Below, piece by piece: positions 26,711-36,359 of a DNA stretch of 47,587 nt. The notes below the pieces were generated by a model. The model saw only the letters and a program-made list of their open reading frames with translations. It did no database searches and was not told where the DNA came from. This DNA is from Silicimonas sp. (GTDB taxonomy: Bacteria > Pseudomonadota > Alphaproteobacteria > Rhodobacterales > Rhodobacteraceae): contig JAJEFO010000021.1 of NCBI GenBank assembly GCA_022820365.1, forward strand, positions 1-47,587, written 5' to 3'. The stretch's first letter is position 1. Every line of letters begins with the position of its first letter. A program made the position numbers and the translations under genes.

Positions 26711-28262
26711 GCCGTGCTCCCCTGTCCAGAATCCAGAACACCCCGAAACTCAGCGCGAGGAGCAAGACGGCGGCTCCGCCGGCCTCTTCCATCCGATATG
26801 CGCCCATGAGGCGATAGACCTGCAGCGGCAGTGTCGCCGTATCGGGATCGGCAAAGAGCGCAATCACGCCAAGATCCCCCATCGACAGCGCGGCCGCCAG
26901 GCCGGCAGAGAACCCGAGCGGCCGCCTGAGGCGTGGCAAAACAACGAGCCTCAGGCGCGCCCATCCCTGCATGCCAAGCGAATCCGCCAGGCGACCGAAT
27001 TCCGACTCGATGGTCCGGCAGGCCGGCACGAGCGAGCGAAGCGCGAATGGCAGCGTCACGAACGCGTTCACGAGTGCCGTAACTGGCAGCGCCAGCGCCT
27101 CGGGATTGGCAACGGGATGTATGAGCACGAAGAGCCCGGTGCCAAGCACGAGGGGAGACGCCGCCAGTGCCGTCAGGCCTGCCGTTTCGATCCAGCCGCC
27201 CTGACCCTTGAGCCGCGTCGCTGCCAGAGCCATCATTATCGAAAACACGACCACGAGCACGGTTGACGCGCCAGCCACGCAGATTGAACGAAGGGCCGAC
27301 ACCCAGACGACCTGCGGAAGTCCCGCGACTTCAGGCAGGCCACGAAGCACGGCGGACGCGATCGGCACAAGGAGAAACAAGGCCGCGAACAGAATCAGGA
27401 TCCCGTCAAGGAGCCTGAGGGCAGGTGTGCGCCCGTCCCAGCGAAGCAAGGGGCGATCAAGCCCGTGCGAGAATCCCTGATGGCGCAGGACCCGGTATGC
27501 CAGCAGTGCCAGGAACACCGTGATTGCGAGCTGGATGAGCGACAGGAACGCGGCGCGGTCGAGGTCGAACTCGAACCGAAGCGCCTGATATATCGCCAGC
27601 TCCACGGTGGTCGCGCGTGGCCCGCCGCCAAGCGTGAGGGCAACCGCAAAGCTCATGGTGCAGATCACGAAGATCACCAGCGCGGCACCCGGCACCACTT
27701 GCCGCAGCATCGGCCATTCGAGATGCCGGTTCACGGCGCCCGCATCCATGCCGAGGCTCGCCGCTAGGCGAAAGCGCTCGGACGGGATTTCCTGCCAGCC
27801 CTGCAGGATGAGCCGCGTCGCCAGCGGAAGGTTGAAGAAGACATGAGCCAGGACGACGCCATGGAGCCCGTAGATCGAAATCTGCGGCAGCCCCAGCATT
27901 CCAAGCCCTGAATTGACAAGTCCTCCCCGGCCAAAGACAGCCAGCAGCCCGAAGATGGCGACGATCACCGGCAGAAGAAAGGGCGCGCCGAGGAGCGTGA
28001 CGAGAGCTCCGCGGCCCGGAAACCGCCTTCGCGCCAGCGCCCGGGCCACCGGCACCGCGAGCGCAACGCTGAACGCGGCCGACAGAAATGCCTGCCACAG
28101 GGTGAACCGGATTGCGGCCCAGTCCGCCTGCGTCAGGCCGCCGCCCGGCTCCGCGACACGGATGATTGCAACGGTCGCCAGCAGGATCAGCAACGGGATC
28201 GCCGCCGCAGCGACGATCCCGATGACGCCCGCCGCCCCTAGCGGCTGAGCGCGTTCAGCCAT
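26697..28262 (-). CDS. thiP: Thiamine ABC transporter permease ThiP
   Basis: A 521-residue double-length permease with about 12 membrane segments, made of two fused halves each with an EAA-type loop (IPSERFRLAASLGMDAG in the first, IESEFGRLADSLGMQGW in the second). The ATG at 28262 overlaps the end of thiB by 25 bp. The length and two-halved design are specific to the ThiP/FbpB group. Position between thiB and thiQ and the riboswitch upstream fix the role as thiamine or thiamine-phosphate uptake. Confidence 0.92.
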   Translation of the reverse strand: MAERAQPLGAAGVIGIVAAAAIPLLILLATVAIIRVAEPGGGLTQADWAAIRFTLWQAFLSAAFSVALAVPVARALARRRFPGRGALVTLLGAPFLLPVIVAIFGLLAVFGRGGLVNSGLGMLGLPQISIYGLHGVVLAHVFFNLPLATRLILQGWQEIPSERFRLAASLGMDAGAVNRHLEWPMLRQVVPGAALVIFVICTMSFAVALTLGGGPRATTVELAIYQALRFEFDLDRAAFLSLIQLAITVFLALLAYRVLRHQGFSHGLDRPLLRWDGRTPALRLLDGILILFAALFLLVPIASAVLRGLPEVAGLPQVVWVSALRSICVAGASTVLVVVFSIMMALAATRLKGQGGWIETAGLTALAASPLVLGTGLFVLIHPVANPEALALPVTALVNAFVTLPFALRSLVPACRTIESEFGRLADSLGMQGWARLRLVVLPRLRRPLGFSAGLAAALSMGDLGVIALFADPDTATLPLQVYRLMGAYRMEEAGGAAVLLLALSFGVFWILDRGARRADA

Positions 28263-29227
28263 TCATCCAGCGCAGGGCCACGGGCAGCGCGCGCCTCCGC
28301 TGCCGACAAGAGCAATGGCTTCGCAGGCCGGATCAACGTCTCGAACCCGTCCGGCAGGCCGTCGCCAGGAATGACTGCAGGGTACATCCAGTTCGTTGTC
28401 GGAATGATTGACTGGAACGCGTCGGTCAGCATGAACGCCAGAAACCGGTCCGCCAGTTCCGATTGATCAGTCGACGCCAGCTTGCCGGCAACCTCGACCT
28501 GCATGTAGTGGCCTTCAGAGAACGGGGCCGCGGCCTTGCTTGCATCGCCTTCCGCGATCAGGTGATAGGCGGGCGAGGTCGTGTAGGACAGGACCATGTC
28601 GGCTTCGCCCTCCAGGAACATGCCATAGGCCTCGGACCAGCCCGGCGTGACGGTCACGACATTGTCGGCAAGCGCGCTCCAGATTTCCGGCGCGTGATCT
28701 CCGTAGGCGGTCTTGACCCACAGGAGGAGTCCGAGTCCAGGCGTGGACGAGCGCGGATCCTGGATGACGATGGACACGTCGCCTGCGGCAAGTTCCTCGA
28801 AGCTTTGCGGGACGCTTTCGAGACTGGCGTCATGCACGAACGCGAAGTAGCCCCAGTCATACGGCAGGAAGGTCTCGTCTTCCCAAGCGACCGGCACGTC
28901 CAGGTCAGTGACGGTACCGCCATGAGGCGCAAAGAGCCCGGTAGCCGCAGCCTCGGCCGTCAGGTTGGTATCGATCCCGAGCACGATGTCGGCCTCGCTC
29001 CGTTCGCCTTCCAGCTTGACGCGCGCCAGAAGCGCCGCGCCATCGCCTGCGGCGACAAAATTGAGATCACACTCGCACGTCTCTTCGAAGGCGGCCTCGA
29101 CGGCAGGGCCTGGGCCCCAATCCGACACGAAGCTGTCATAGGTGATGACGGTGAGTTCTGGCAGGTTCCCGGCCGTGGCAGCGCCAGCTGCCAGGACAAG
29201 TCCTGCACCAAGGGACGGAATTCGCAT
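28238..29227 (-). CDS. thiB: Thiamine-binding periplasmic protein ThiB
   Basis: A 329-residue periplasmic binding protein. The first 19 residues (LGAGLVLAAGAATA) are a signal peptide. The mature chain begins LPELTVITYDSF, the ThiB pattern. GIDTNLTAEA, PYDWGYFAFVHD and LSYTTSPAYH are family blocks that line the thiamine pocket. AAGGAG lies a short distance before the ATG at 29227. It is first gene of the thiBPQ operon, directly downstream of a TPP riboswitch. Confidence 0.93.
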   Translation of the reverse strand: MRIPSLGAGLVLAAGAATAGNLPELTVITYDSFVSDWGPGPAVEAAFEETCECDLNFVAAGDGAALLARVKLEGERSEADIVLGIDTNLTAEAAATGLFAPHGGTVTDLDVPVAWEDETFLPYDWGYFAFVHDASLESVPQSFEELAAGDVSIVIQDPRSSTPGLGLLLWVKTAYGDHAPEIWSALADNVVTVTPGWSEAYGMFLEGEADMVLSYTTSPAYHLIAEGDASKAAAPFSEGHYMQVEVAGKLASTDQSELADRFLAFMLTDAFQSIIPTTNWMYPAVIPGDGLPDGFETLIRPAKPLLLSAAEARAARGPALDEWLNALSR

Positions 29228-29267
29228 CTCTCACTCCTTGTTTCAGGACGGGGGAAAGGATGAGGAT

Positions 29268-29357
29268 GCTCGACCTTCCCTCCGCCGGCGTTATCCGGTT
29301 CAGGTTCAACGGGTTCGCGGAATTGCATCTCAGCCTTGGAAGGCACCCCGAGGTATT
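29268..29357 (-). ncRNA. TPP riboswitch (THI element)
   Basis: The minus strand shows the conserved THI-box blocks in order: CTCGGGGTGCC, GGCTGAGATG (complement of 29326-29335), ACCCGTTGAACCTGAACCGG and GGATAACGCCGGCGGAGGGA. These build the P2-P3 pyrimidine-binding arm and the P4-P5 pyrophosphate arm of the thiamine-pyrophosphate aptamer. It ends about 40 bp before thiB, close enough to the ribosome site to act on translation. No strong terminator hairpin with a T-run is seen. Confidence 0.95.
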
Positions 29358-29648
29358 GTGTTCATAGCGGCCTCTCTTGTTCGCGGCAACCCTCACATCA
29401 GCCCTTTCTCGGGCATTCGCACAGACCGCCACTCGATAGCCGCTGCAGCATCCTCGACCTCGCTACTGGGCAGGTGCGAATCACGGGAACCCGTGCAGAC
29501 GACGAGGTGACCCACCGGGTTGGTGTGGTGTTGGACCGCTCTGCAGTGAACAAGGCCGTGTCGGACTCGATTGCACGAGCATTGCGTCCGCCCCGCCTTC
29601 CCCTGAGCAGGGAGAGCGGATAATAGGTCTGCAGCATGGAGCTGCATC

Positions 29649-30749
29649 ATGAGCGTCAACACCTACGGACATCTCTTCCGGGTCACAACCTGGGGTGAAA
29701 GCCACGGGCCCGCACTTGGCGCGACGGTTGACGGCTGCCCGCCCGGCATCCCGCTTGGGCCTGCGGAAATCCAGGTCTGGCTCGACAGGCGCAGGCCCGG
29801 CCAAAGCCGCTACACCTCGCAGCGACGCGAAGCGGACGAAGTCGAGATCCTGTCCGGCACTTTCGAGGGAAAAACCACCGGCACTCCGATCCAGCTCATG
29901 ATCCGGAATACCGACCAGCGTTCGAAGGACTACAGCGATATCGCGGAAAAGTTCCGCCCGGGTCATGCCGACATCACCTATTGGCAGAAATACGGCATCC
30001 GGGACTACCGGGGAGGCGGTCGCTCGTCAGCCCGCGAGACGGCCGCGCGCGTCGCTGCAGGCGGGGTCGCGCGCGCTGCGCTCCAACAGCTCGTTCCGGG
30101 CCTTTTGATCAAGGGCTACATGGTCGCGATGGGCGACAGGGAAATCGATCGCGACCGCTTCGACTGGGAAGAAATCGATCGTAACCCGTTCTGGACGCCC
30201 GACGCGAAGTCGGCCGAGGACTGGGGACCCTATCTCGACGGCCTTCGCAAGTCCGGCTCTTCGATCGGCGCAATCATCGAGGTGACGGTCCAGGGATGTC
30301 CGCCGGGGCTGGGGGCGCCAGTCTACGGCAAGCTCGACACGGACCTTGCGGCAGCAATGATGAGCATAAACGCTGTCAAGGGCGTGGAAATCGGCGAAGG
30401 CATGGCGGCCGCACGACTTGCAGGCGCAGAAAACGCGGACGAGATATCAATGGGAACGGACGGCCCTGAATTTGATTCGAACCATGCCGGCGGCATTCTC
30501 GGCGGAATCTCGACCGGCCAGGACATCGTGGTCCGGTTCGCGGTCAAGCCGACGTCGTCGATCCTGACGCCTCGAAAGACCATAACCAAGGCCGGCGAAG
30601 CGACCGAGATCGTGACCAAGGGCCGGCACGACCCCTGCGTCGGCATCCGCGCAGCGCCCGTGGCTGAAGCCATGGCGGCCAGCGTCATCCTCGACCACTT
30701 CCTCCTTGACCGTGCGCAGACCGGCAGTACGCGCGGACGGATCGGCTGA
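29649..30749 (+). CDS. aroC: Chorismate synthase AroC
   Basis: A 366-residue enzyme that makes chorismate from 5-enolpyruvylshikimate 3-phosphate using reduced FMN, the last shared step to aromatic amino acids. Family signatures are seen in [18 protein letters not shown] (16-33), the basic segment [35 protein letters not shown] and [15 protein letters not shown]. The ATG at 29649 with GGAG nearby gives the normal [11 protein letters not shown] start. It diverges from the thi operon; rnhB faces it from the other side. Confidence 0.95.
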   Translation: MSVNTYGHLFRVTTWGESHGPALGATVDGCPPGIPLGPAEIQVWLDRRRPGQSRYTSQRREADEVEILSGTFEGKTTGTPIQLMIRNTDQRSKDYSDIAEKFRPGHADITYWQKYGIRDYRGGGRSSARETAARVAAGGVARAALQQLVPGLLIKGYMVAMGDREIDRDRFDWEEIDRNPFWTPDAKSAEDWGPYLDGLRKSGSSIGAIIEVTVQGCPPGLGAPVYGKLDTDLAAAMMSINAVKGVEIGEGMAAARLAGAENADEISMGTDGPEFDSNHAGGILGGISTGQDIVVRFAVKPTSSILTPRKTITKAGEATEIVTKGRHDPCVGIRAAPVAEAMAASVILDHFLLDRAQTGSTRGRIG

Positions 30750-30773
30750 CACCTGGAATGTCACCGGCCGCGA

Positions 30774-30800
30774 GCCCAGGTTTCGCGGAAAGTCCTGGGC
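30774..30800. terminator. Hairpin between aroC and rnhB
   Basis: GCCCAGG (30774-30780) and CCTGGGC (30794-30800) form a 7-bp stem in the short gap between the convergent aroC and rnhB genes. An outer pair, CTGACACC (30746-30753) and GGTGTCAG (30806-30813), could extend it. Being symmetric, it could end transcription from both sides, but no clear T-run follows. Confidence 0.45.
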
Positions 30801-30809
30801 AAGCTGGTG

Positions 30810-31451
30810 TCAGAGCAGTTCCCGGACGGTCCTGAAAGAACGCCTGTGGTGCGGAGTGACCCCGAGATTTGCGAGGGCCTCCCGATGGGCCTTCGTGGGG
30901 TATCCGGCGTTTCTTTCCCAGCCGTAGCCTGGAAACTCCCGCGCCAGGTCCTCCATGATCCGGTCGCGGGTCACCTTGGCCAAGATGGACGCCGCTGCAA
31001 TCGACAGGCTGCGGGCATCCCCCTTCACCAGGGCCGTCGCATCGCAGCCAAGACAGCGAGGCACCATGTTGCCGTCGATCAGCACATGGCACGGCGTACG
31101 ACGCAGGCCCGCCACGGCACGCTCCATGGCGAGAAGCGACGCATGAAGAATGTTCAATCTGTCGATTTCCTCGACGGAGGCATGCGCCACGGAAACTTGC
31201 GCATCGGCGATGATCTTCTTGAGGAGACGGACGCGCGCCTTTGGCGCGAGCTTCTTCGAATCGTTGATCCCGGAAGGAAGGGCCTTGGCGTCAAGCACGA
31301 CGGCAGCGGCTGTCACGGGTCCCGCCAAGGGACCCCGTCCCGCCTCGTCCACTCCGGCGACTGCTCGGGCCCCGCCCGCATGGAGCATCCTTTCCACCGA
31401 GTAGTCCGGCATGTCCGGCAAAATGTCGATGGCGGACGGAACAACCGGCAT
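30810..31451 (-). CDS. rnhB: Ribonuclease HII
   Basis: A 213-residue nuclease that cuts the RNA strand of RNA-DNA hybrids and removes misincorporated ribonucleotides. The catalytic acidic residues are Asp and Glu in [14 protein letters not shown], Asp in VLIDGN and Asp in [10 protein letters not shown]. The C-terminus [10 protein letters not shown] ... HHRRSF is typical. The ATG at 31451 gives a normal length; an upstream ATG at 31496 would overlap the NfeD gene by 20 bp and a downstream one at 31412 is also possible. Confidence 0.92.
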   Translation of the reverse strand: MPVVPSAIDILPDMPDYSVERMLHAGGARAVAGVDEAGRGPLAGPVTAAAVVLDAKALPSGINDSKKLAPKARVRLLKKIIADAQVSVAHASVEEIDRLNILHASLLAMERAVAGLRRTPCHVLIDGNMVPRCLGCDATALVKGDARSLSIAAASILAKVTRDRIMEDLAREFPGYGWERNAGYPTKAHREALANLGVTPHHRRSFRTVRELL

Positions 31452-31476
31452 TGAAGGGCCGCGCCCGTCGGGGCTT

Positions 31477-31758
31477 TCAGTCCTCGTTGATATCATGGTC
31501 GAAGTGCTTCACCTGCCCTTTCCGAATGCCCATCAAGCGACGCACAAGCACCCATGCAATGAGCGACGCGACTGCGAATGCCAGGGCAAGAGCCGACAGG
31601 GAGCCGGCCAGACCGGGGATGCCGGCCAGCAAGGCGAGTCCGACCAGGGCCGCACCGATCGCGAAGCCGAGAAACACCTGGGCGGGTACCAGGACTTCAA
31701 GGATTGCCAGGATCAGCGCACCGATCATCCAGACCCACCAAATCGACCAGAAGGTCAT
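31477..31758 (-). CDS. NfeD-like short membrane protein
   Basis: A 93-residue protein with two or three membrane segments ([20 protein letters not shown] and [17 protein letters not shown]) and a short charged tail. It fits the truncated NfeD group, which partners SPFH proteins. Its ATG overlaps the stop of the upstream stomatin gene by 4 bp (ATGA), so the two proteins are translated together. The soluble OB-fold domain of longer NfeD proteins appears missing or very short. Confidence 0.83.
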   Translation of the reverse strand: MTFWSIWWVWMIGALILAILEVLVPAQVFLGFAIGAALVGLALLAGIPGLAGSLSALALAFAVASLIAWVLVRRLMGIRKGQVKHFDHDINED

Positions 31759-32648
31759 TGCGTCTTCCCCTTCAGCATCTTGAAGGCATCGCCGAAGGCC
31801 TCGACCGCATTGGCGGGCAAGACAATCGTGTTCGACCCTTCGCGACCGCCGAGAGCGTTCAGCGCTTCGACCTGCTTGAGCGCGACCTGGTAGCGTGCGG
31901 CCTCCAGCCCGTTGTCCTGGATCGCCTTCGCGACAACGCCGGTCGCGTATGCTTCCGCGTCCGCCTGCACGCGACGCGCCTTGGCCGCCTGCTCCGCAGC
32001 ATAGAGTTCGGCATCGGCCGCCAGTTCCACCGCGCGCTTCTCGCCTTCCGCGAGCGTCACCTGGGCGCGCCGCTCCCGTTCGGCATTCAACTGCTGCAGC
32101 ATGGCGTCGCGGGTGGCCTGGTCGAGATCCACATCCAGGATTTCGGCGCGGGTCACCTCGATCCCCCAGGCCTCTACGGCGTCTTCCACGCTGTCCTTGA
32201 TGGTGGAGATCAGGGCCGCGCGGTTTGCCTGCACCTCGTCCAGCTCCATCCTGCCGATTTCGGCACGGACTATGCCCGCAACGGTCGTGGCTATGGCGCC
32301 ATCTACGTCGCGGATGCGATACACCGTCCTCTCGGGCGCTATGATCCGGTAAAATACGCTGGTTTCGACCTGCACCAGCACGTTGTCTGCCGTAATCGCA
32401 TCCTGGCTGGCATTGGGAAGCTGCCGCTCGAGGATCGAGATCTTGTGCCGAATCTTGTCAAGAAAGGGCACGATCAAGTTGATACCTGGCCCGAGGACCG
32501 TGCGAAGGCGCCCAAAGCGCTCGACCACATGCTTCTCCGACTGGGGCACGATCCGGATACCCAGATAGACGCAAAGCAGTATGAATACCGCCAGTAAGAG
32601 CACGGTAGCGCCGCCGCCGGACAAGGAGATGGTATCAAGGATGTCCAT
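31755..32648 (-). CDS. SPFH / Band 7 protein (stomatin, QmcA type)
   Basis: A 297-residue membrane-anchored scaffold. It has an N-terminal transmembrane helix (VLLLAVFILLCVYLG, about 16-30), then the Band 7 domain (about 35-195, with VPQSEKHVVERFGR and GPGINLIVPFLD). A coiled-coil region rich in Ala, Glu and Arg follows, and a C-terminal segment NTIVLPAN. These proteins form large membrane rings and often act with NfeD and FtsH-type proteases. The ATG at 32648 removes a Trp- and Cys-rich leader that does not fit the family. Confidence 0.9.
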   Translation of the reverse strand: MDILDTISLSGGGATVLLLAVFILLCVYLGIRIVPQSEKHVVERFGRLRTVLGPGINLIVPFLDKIRHKISILERQLPNASQDAITADNVLVQVETSVFYRIIAPERTVYRIRDVDGAIATTVAGIVRAEIGRMELDEVQANRAALISTIKDSVEDAVEAWGIEVTRAEILDVDLDQATRDAMLQQLNAERERRAQVTLAEGEKRAVELAADAELYAAEQAAKARRVQADAEAYATGVVAKAIQDNGLEAARYQVALKQVEALNALGGREGSNTIVLPANAVEAFGDAFKMLKGKTQ

Positions 32649-32915
32649 TTTCGTTCCTTCACATTCGCTGCGTTGCCACGAAGCTATGCAGTTTGTGTCC
32701 CAGCGTCCAAGGACATGGGAAAGCGGGCGAAGGAAGCCATGCACGCGCCAAGGGCGAGTCTGGTTCTTCCGGTTTCCGGACGCTTCGTGAGAAATCCGGG
32801 TGCAGGCATGCCGCTACTACGGATCGTGCCGTGAAAAAAGTTCTTTCGCCCGGATTCGGCAATCCGTGCCAAAATCGTCCTGTCACTGGTCAAGGCAATT
32901 CGGTATCTTCCGAAC

Positions 32916-34169
32916 ATGCCTGCGCTCTGCCGCGATTGCCTGGCAAGGTTCGAATCCGGCCCCCGCTGCCCGGACTGTGGCCGGCCACGGATCATCGAGC
33001 ATCCCGAACTCTTCGAATTGTCGATCGCGCACATGGATTGCGACGCGTTTTACGCCAGCGTGGAGAAACGGGAAAACCCGGACTTGAACGACAAGCCTGT
33101 CATCATCGGCGGCGGCAAGAGAGGCGTGGTGTCGACGGCCTGCTATATCGCGCGCATTCGGGGGGTTCGGTCAGCGATGCCAATGTTCCAGGCGCTGAAA
33201 CTGTGCCCGGACGCCGTGGTGCTGAGAGGACGAATGGCCGTCTACGTCGAAGTCAGCCGCAAGATTCGCGCGATGATGGAAGACCTGACGCCAGCGGTCG
33301 AGCCGCTGTCGCTGGATGAAGCGTTCATGGACCTGACCGGAACGGAGCGACTGCACGGCGAACCGCCGGCGGTCCTGCTGGCCGGTCTCGTGAAGCGCAT
33401 GGAAGATGAGCTCGGCCTCTCCGGCTCGATCGGCCTCAGCCACAACAAGTTCCTGGCCAAGGTGGCATCCGACCGGGACAAGCCCAGGGGATTCTCAGTG
33501 ATAGGTCGCGCCGAAACGGCCAGCTTCCTGAGCGAGCAGCGGGTAAGCCTCATCTGGGGGGTCGGTCTACAGGCGCAGGCTTCGCTGGAAAGGGCTGGAA
33601 TACGGACGTTCTCCGACCTGCTCCGCTGGGACAAGCGGGAGCTGATTGCGCGCTTTGGAAGCTTCGGCGAGCGTCTTTATCACCTTGCGCGCGGGGAAGA
33701 CCGCAGGCCCGTTTCGTCGAGGACTCCGGTCAAGTCGATTTCGAATGAGACGACGTTCGGGGAAGACACTGGAAATCCCGACATCCTTGACGGCCACATA
33801 TGGCGTCTCGCCGAAAAGGTGTCGGACCGGGCAAAGGCCAAGGATCTCGCCGGACGCACGGTGACGCTGAAGCTGAAGCGCGCAAATCACCGTTTGCTGA
33901 CCCGCCAGTCCGGCCTTCCGGAGCCCACGCAGATTGCGGACCGGATCTATCGTACTGCACGGACGCTCTTCGACCAGGTTGGCGAAAACGGCCCTTACCG
34001 GCTGCTCGGCGTCGGCCTTTCCCATCTCGAGAGGGCGGCGGACGCGGACGCGGGAAGTGATCTTCTGGATCCAGGATCACGCATCCGGGCTGCGGCCGAG
34101 CGCGCATCCGACAGGATACGCGAGAAGTTCGGGCCCGACGCGATCATGAAAGGTCGGTCGCTGCGCTAA
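32916..34169 (+). CDS. dinB: DNA polymerase IV (DinB) with N-terminal zinc-ribbon
   Basis: A 417-residue Y-family translesion polymerase. Catalytic acids are in AHMDCDAFYASVE and in SLDEAFMD; PKRG-like KRGVVSTACYIAR and the little-finger domain (about 275-385) are present. The first 24 residues hold CRDC and CPDC, a four-cysteine set that looks like a small zinc ribbon before the palm domain; Escherichia coli DinB lacks it. No canonical beta-clamp motif is obvious at the C-terminus. I saw no clear alphaproteobacterial LexA box (GTTC-N7-GTTC) upstream. Confidence 0.92.
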   Translation: MPALCRDCLARFESGPRCPDCGRPRIIEHPELFELSIAHMDCDAFYASVEKRENPDLNDKPVIIGGGKRGVVSTACYIARIRGVRSAMPMFQALKLCPDAVVLRGRMAVYVEVSRKIRAMMEDLTPAVEPLSLDEAFMDLTGTERLHGEPPAVLLAGLVKRMEDELGLSGSIGLSHNKFLAKVASDRDKPRGFSVIGRAETASFLSEQRVSLIWGVGLQAQASLERAGIRTFSDLLRWDKRELIARFGSFGERLYHLARGEDRRPVSSRTPVKSISNETTFGEDTGNPDILDGHIWRLAEKVSDRAKAKDLAGRTVTLKLKRANHRLLTRQSGLPEPTQIADRIYRTARTLFDQVGENGPYRLLGVGLSHLERAADADAGSDLLDPGSRIRAAAERASDRIREKFGPDAIMKGRSLR

Positions 34170-34209
34170 ACATCTGCGGCGGCGCATCGCGCGATTGCGG
34201 CCCAGCGTC

Positions 34210-36222
34210 TCAGTCGGTCAGGGGCGATGGCCTGAGTCGCGGCCGAACCGCTGTCCAACCGGACCATCCGCTCTGAACGGCCCGTTCATGCCCCTGCCAG
34301 CTCGCAATCTCCCGGCTCAAGGAAACAGGACCGAATCGTCCACCAAGCCTGGCTCGATATATCAGCGCGCCCTCGGCAACCCGCATCACGTAGTTTCGCG
34401 TTTCGCTGTAGGGAATGTGCTCGATCCAGTCGACCATGTCGCTCCGCTTTGGATCTCCCAGGGAATCAATCCAGCGGTCCGCGCGGCCCGGCCCGGCGTT
34501 GTATGCCGCGGCGACCAGAACGACGTTGCCGTCATACTTTTCCAGCAGTTCGTCCAGATAGGCCGTTCCCAGCCGCGTGTTGTAGTATGTATCCGAGAGC
34601 ATCCGGCTGCTGCTGTAGGGCATATCCAGATATGCGGCGACCTCCCTGGCGGTATCGGGCATCAATTGCATGATGCCCAACGCACCCACGCGGCTCCGGA
34701 CAGCGGGATCGAATTCGCTTTCCTGCCTCGTGATGGCCAGCACGAGCTCCCTCGGGATCGGGAAATTGGAGACACCCATTTGCGCGACCGGAAAGTAGAA
34801 TTTTGGCAGCACGATTCCTCGCCTTGCCGCCTGCTTCGCAATGGCCACCGAGAGATGCGGCTCGTTCACTGCCAGCACGTATTCCCCGAGGCTTCCGAGC
34901 TCGTCGCGTGACAGGGTCTCCGCCATGTGGCTGACGAACTGTTCAGCCTGGTCGCGCTCACCCGACGCAATGAAGAATCGTACGGCCGTGAAGACCGAAC
35001 TCTTCGGCAAGGTGGTACTCGTCCACTGGGGAAACGTCTCCTCGCCTCTCAGTCTCGGATCCAGGGGAATGCCCGCTCTTTCGGCCGCCAGCAGGCCGTA
35101 GAAGCTCGTCTGATGCCTTGCACCGAGGGCATAGGCGCGCCTCGCGCTTGCCATGTCTCCCAGCAATTCGTGCGCTCGCCCTTCCCAATAGCCTGCCCTG
35201 CCGAGTGAGATCGGCCTTTCGACCGCATCCCGGAATCGCTTGAAGTGGTGCAGCGCGAGCTGTCCTTCTTTCCTGTAGGTCAGCGCCAGGTACCCGGAAA
35301 GCCACTCCAGGTCGGCATAGCTCGTCCCCTCATGCAGCCCGTGCCGGGACGCAAGCCGATAAGCCAGTTTGGCCTTGCCGTCGCGCATCAAGCGACGTGC
35401 CAGCGACCTTCTCCAGCCCGCCCATCGCTCTGGGAGACCGAGCCCGTCCTCGTCCGCATCGAAAAAGAAGGCCGCCGCTTCCAGGTTATCGCCGTTTCGC
35501 GCCCGCCACTGCATTCTCTCGAAGGCCAGGCCGGGATGATCGCGATGGCTTCCGGGCACCTTGCCGATAAGCGCATCGACGCCAGACCCGGTCCCGCGCC
35601 TGGCCAGCCGCGCCCTTCCAAGAGCCACCCAGCCCTTGCTGACGAGCGGGTACATCCGCTCGGCGTTCTGCCTCGCGCCTTGCCAAAGCGCCATGTCGAG
35701 CCGGGCTTCATGATGTTCTCTGAGGACATTTCCGAATTCCCGGAGAAGCGCGTCGTGATCCTCCTGCTCAATGAGCATCGTCTGCCAGACGCGCACCGCC
35801 TCTGCTTCGGCCTTGGCGTCAAGGCCCCTTGAACGGTAGGCGGCAATCAGGGCGCGCGCACCGGCACCCGTCTGAGGCGGCTGACTGGAGAAAAAGTCGA
35901 TGACCTCCAGCGGGCGGCTTCCGATGGGAACGTTGACTTCGGACCTGCGCCGCAGGAGCTTCAGTCCGGGCCAGTCGGCGCGACGGTCCAAGAACTTCCG
36001 AACCGAACCGAAGTCACCCTCGCTCGCCCGAAACCGCCGCCACTCGATGATGTCGAGTCCGACGGGTCCTGCGCGCCGCGCTTCGGCGCGCGCCGTATCC
36101 CAGTCGCCTTCCTTCATGGCCCCGACCGCGCGCTTGTAGCTAGCGATCTCAGCACTTGTCTGGGCAAGTCCGGCCGTTGTCCATCCGCTCAGGAGAATTG
36201 CCGCAATCAGGGCTTTGTACAT
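34210..36222 (-). CDS. Soluble lytic murein transglycosylase (Slt type)
   Basis: A 670-residue periplasmic enzyme that cleaves peptidoglycan, forming 1,6-anhydro muropeptides. The first 20 residues (LIAAILLSGWTTAGLAQ) are a signal peptide. The long middle is an alpha-helical superhelix, and the catalytic domain lies near the C-terminus (about 500-650). Catalytic Glu is in ITRQESEFDPAVRS, followed by GALGIMQLMPDTA and AAYNAGPGR. The ATG at 36222 was chosen because it puts the signal peptide at the start. The gene diverges from dapA. Confidence 0.92.
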   Translation of the reverse strand: MYKALIAAILLSGWTTAGLAQTSAEIASYKRAVGAMKEGDWDTARAEARRAGPVGLDIIEWRRFRASEGDFGSVRKFLDRRADWPGLKLLRRRSEVNVPIGSRPLEVIDFFSSQPPQTGAGARALIAAYRSRGLDAKAEAEAVRVWQTMLIEQEDHDALLREFGNVLREHHEARLDMALWQGARQNAERMYPLVSKGWVALGRARLARRGTGSGVDALIGKVPGSHRDHPGLAFERMQWRARNGDNLEAAAFFFDADEDGLGLPERWAGWRRSLARRLMRDGKAKLAYRLASRHGLHEGTSYADLEWLSGYLALTYRKEGQLALHHFKRFRDAVERPISLGRAGYWEGRAHELLGDMASARRAYALGARHQTSFYGLLAAERAGIPLDPRLRGEETFPQWTSTTLPKSSVFTAVRFFIASGERDQAEQFVSHMAETLSRDELGSLGEYVLAVNEPHLSVAIAKQAARRGIVLPKFYFPVAQMGVSNFPIPRELVLAITRQESEFDPAVRSRVGALGIMQLMPDTAREVAAYLDMPYSSSRMLSDTYYNTRLGTAYLDELLEKYDGNVVLVAAAYNAGPGRADRWIDSLGDPKRSDMVDWIEHIPYSETRNYVMRVAEGALIYRARLGGRFGPVSLSREIASWQGHERAVQSGWSGWTAVRPRLRPSPLTD

Positions 36223-36359
36223 ACACTTAGTCCGCTTTCTCGTGCCCCCCGGCAGCATCAACATGAAAGCACGTCCGGACTGCCTTGGCAATTCCCCTGA
36301 CGGACTATAAGTTGTGCGGGTCACGCAAAGCCCATGCCGTGACGTGGCGGAGAAAATCC

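Noticed and set aside
32649-32915. LexA-type SOS box before dinB
   Set aside because: No GTTC-N7-GTTC pair or palindromic SOS box could be found by eye.
32947-32957. GGTTCGAATCC, a perfect tRNA T-loop consensus
   Set aside because: It lies inside the dinB coding sequence (residues around ARFESGPRC), and no acceptor stem or anticodon arm can be formed around it.
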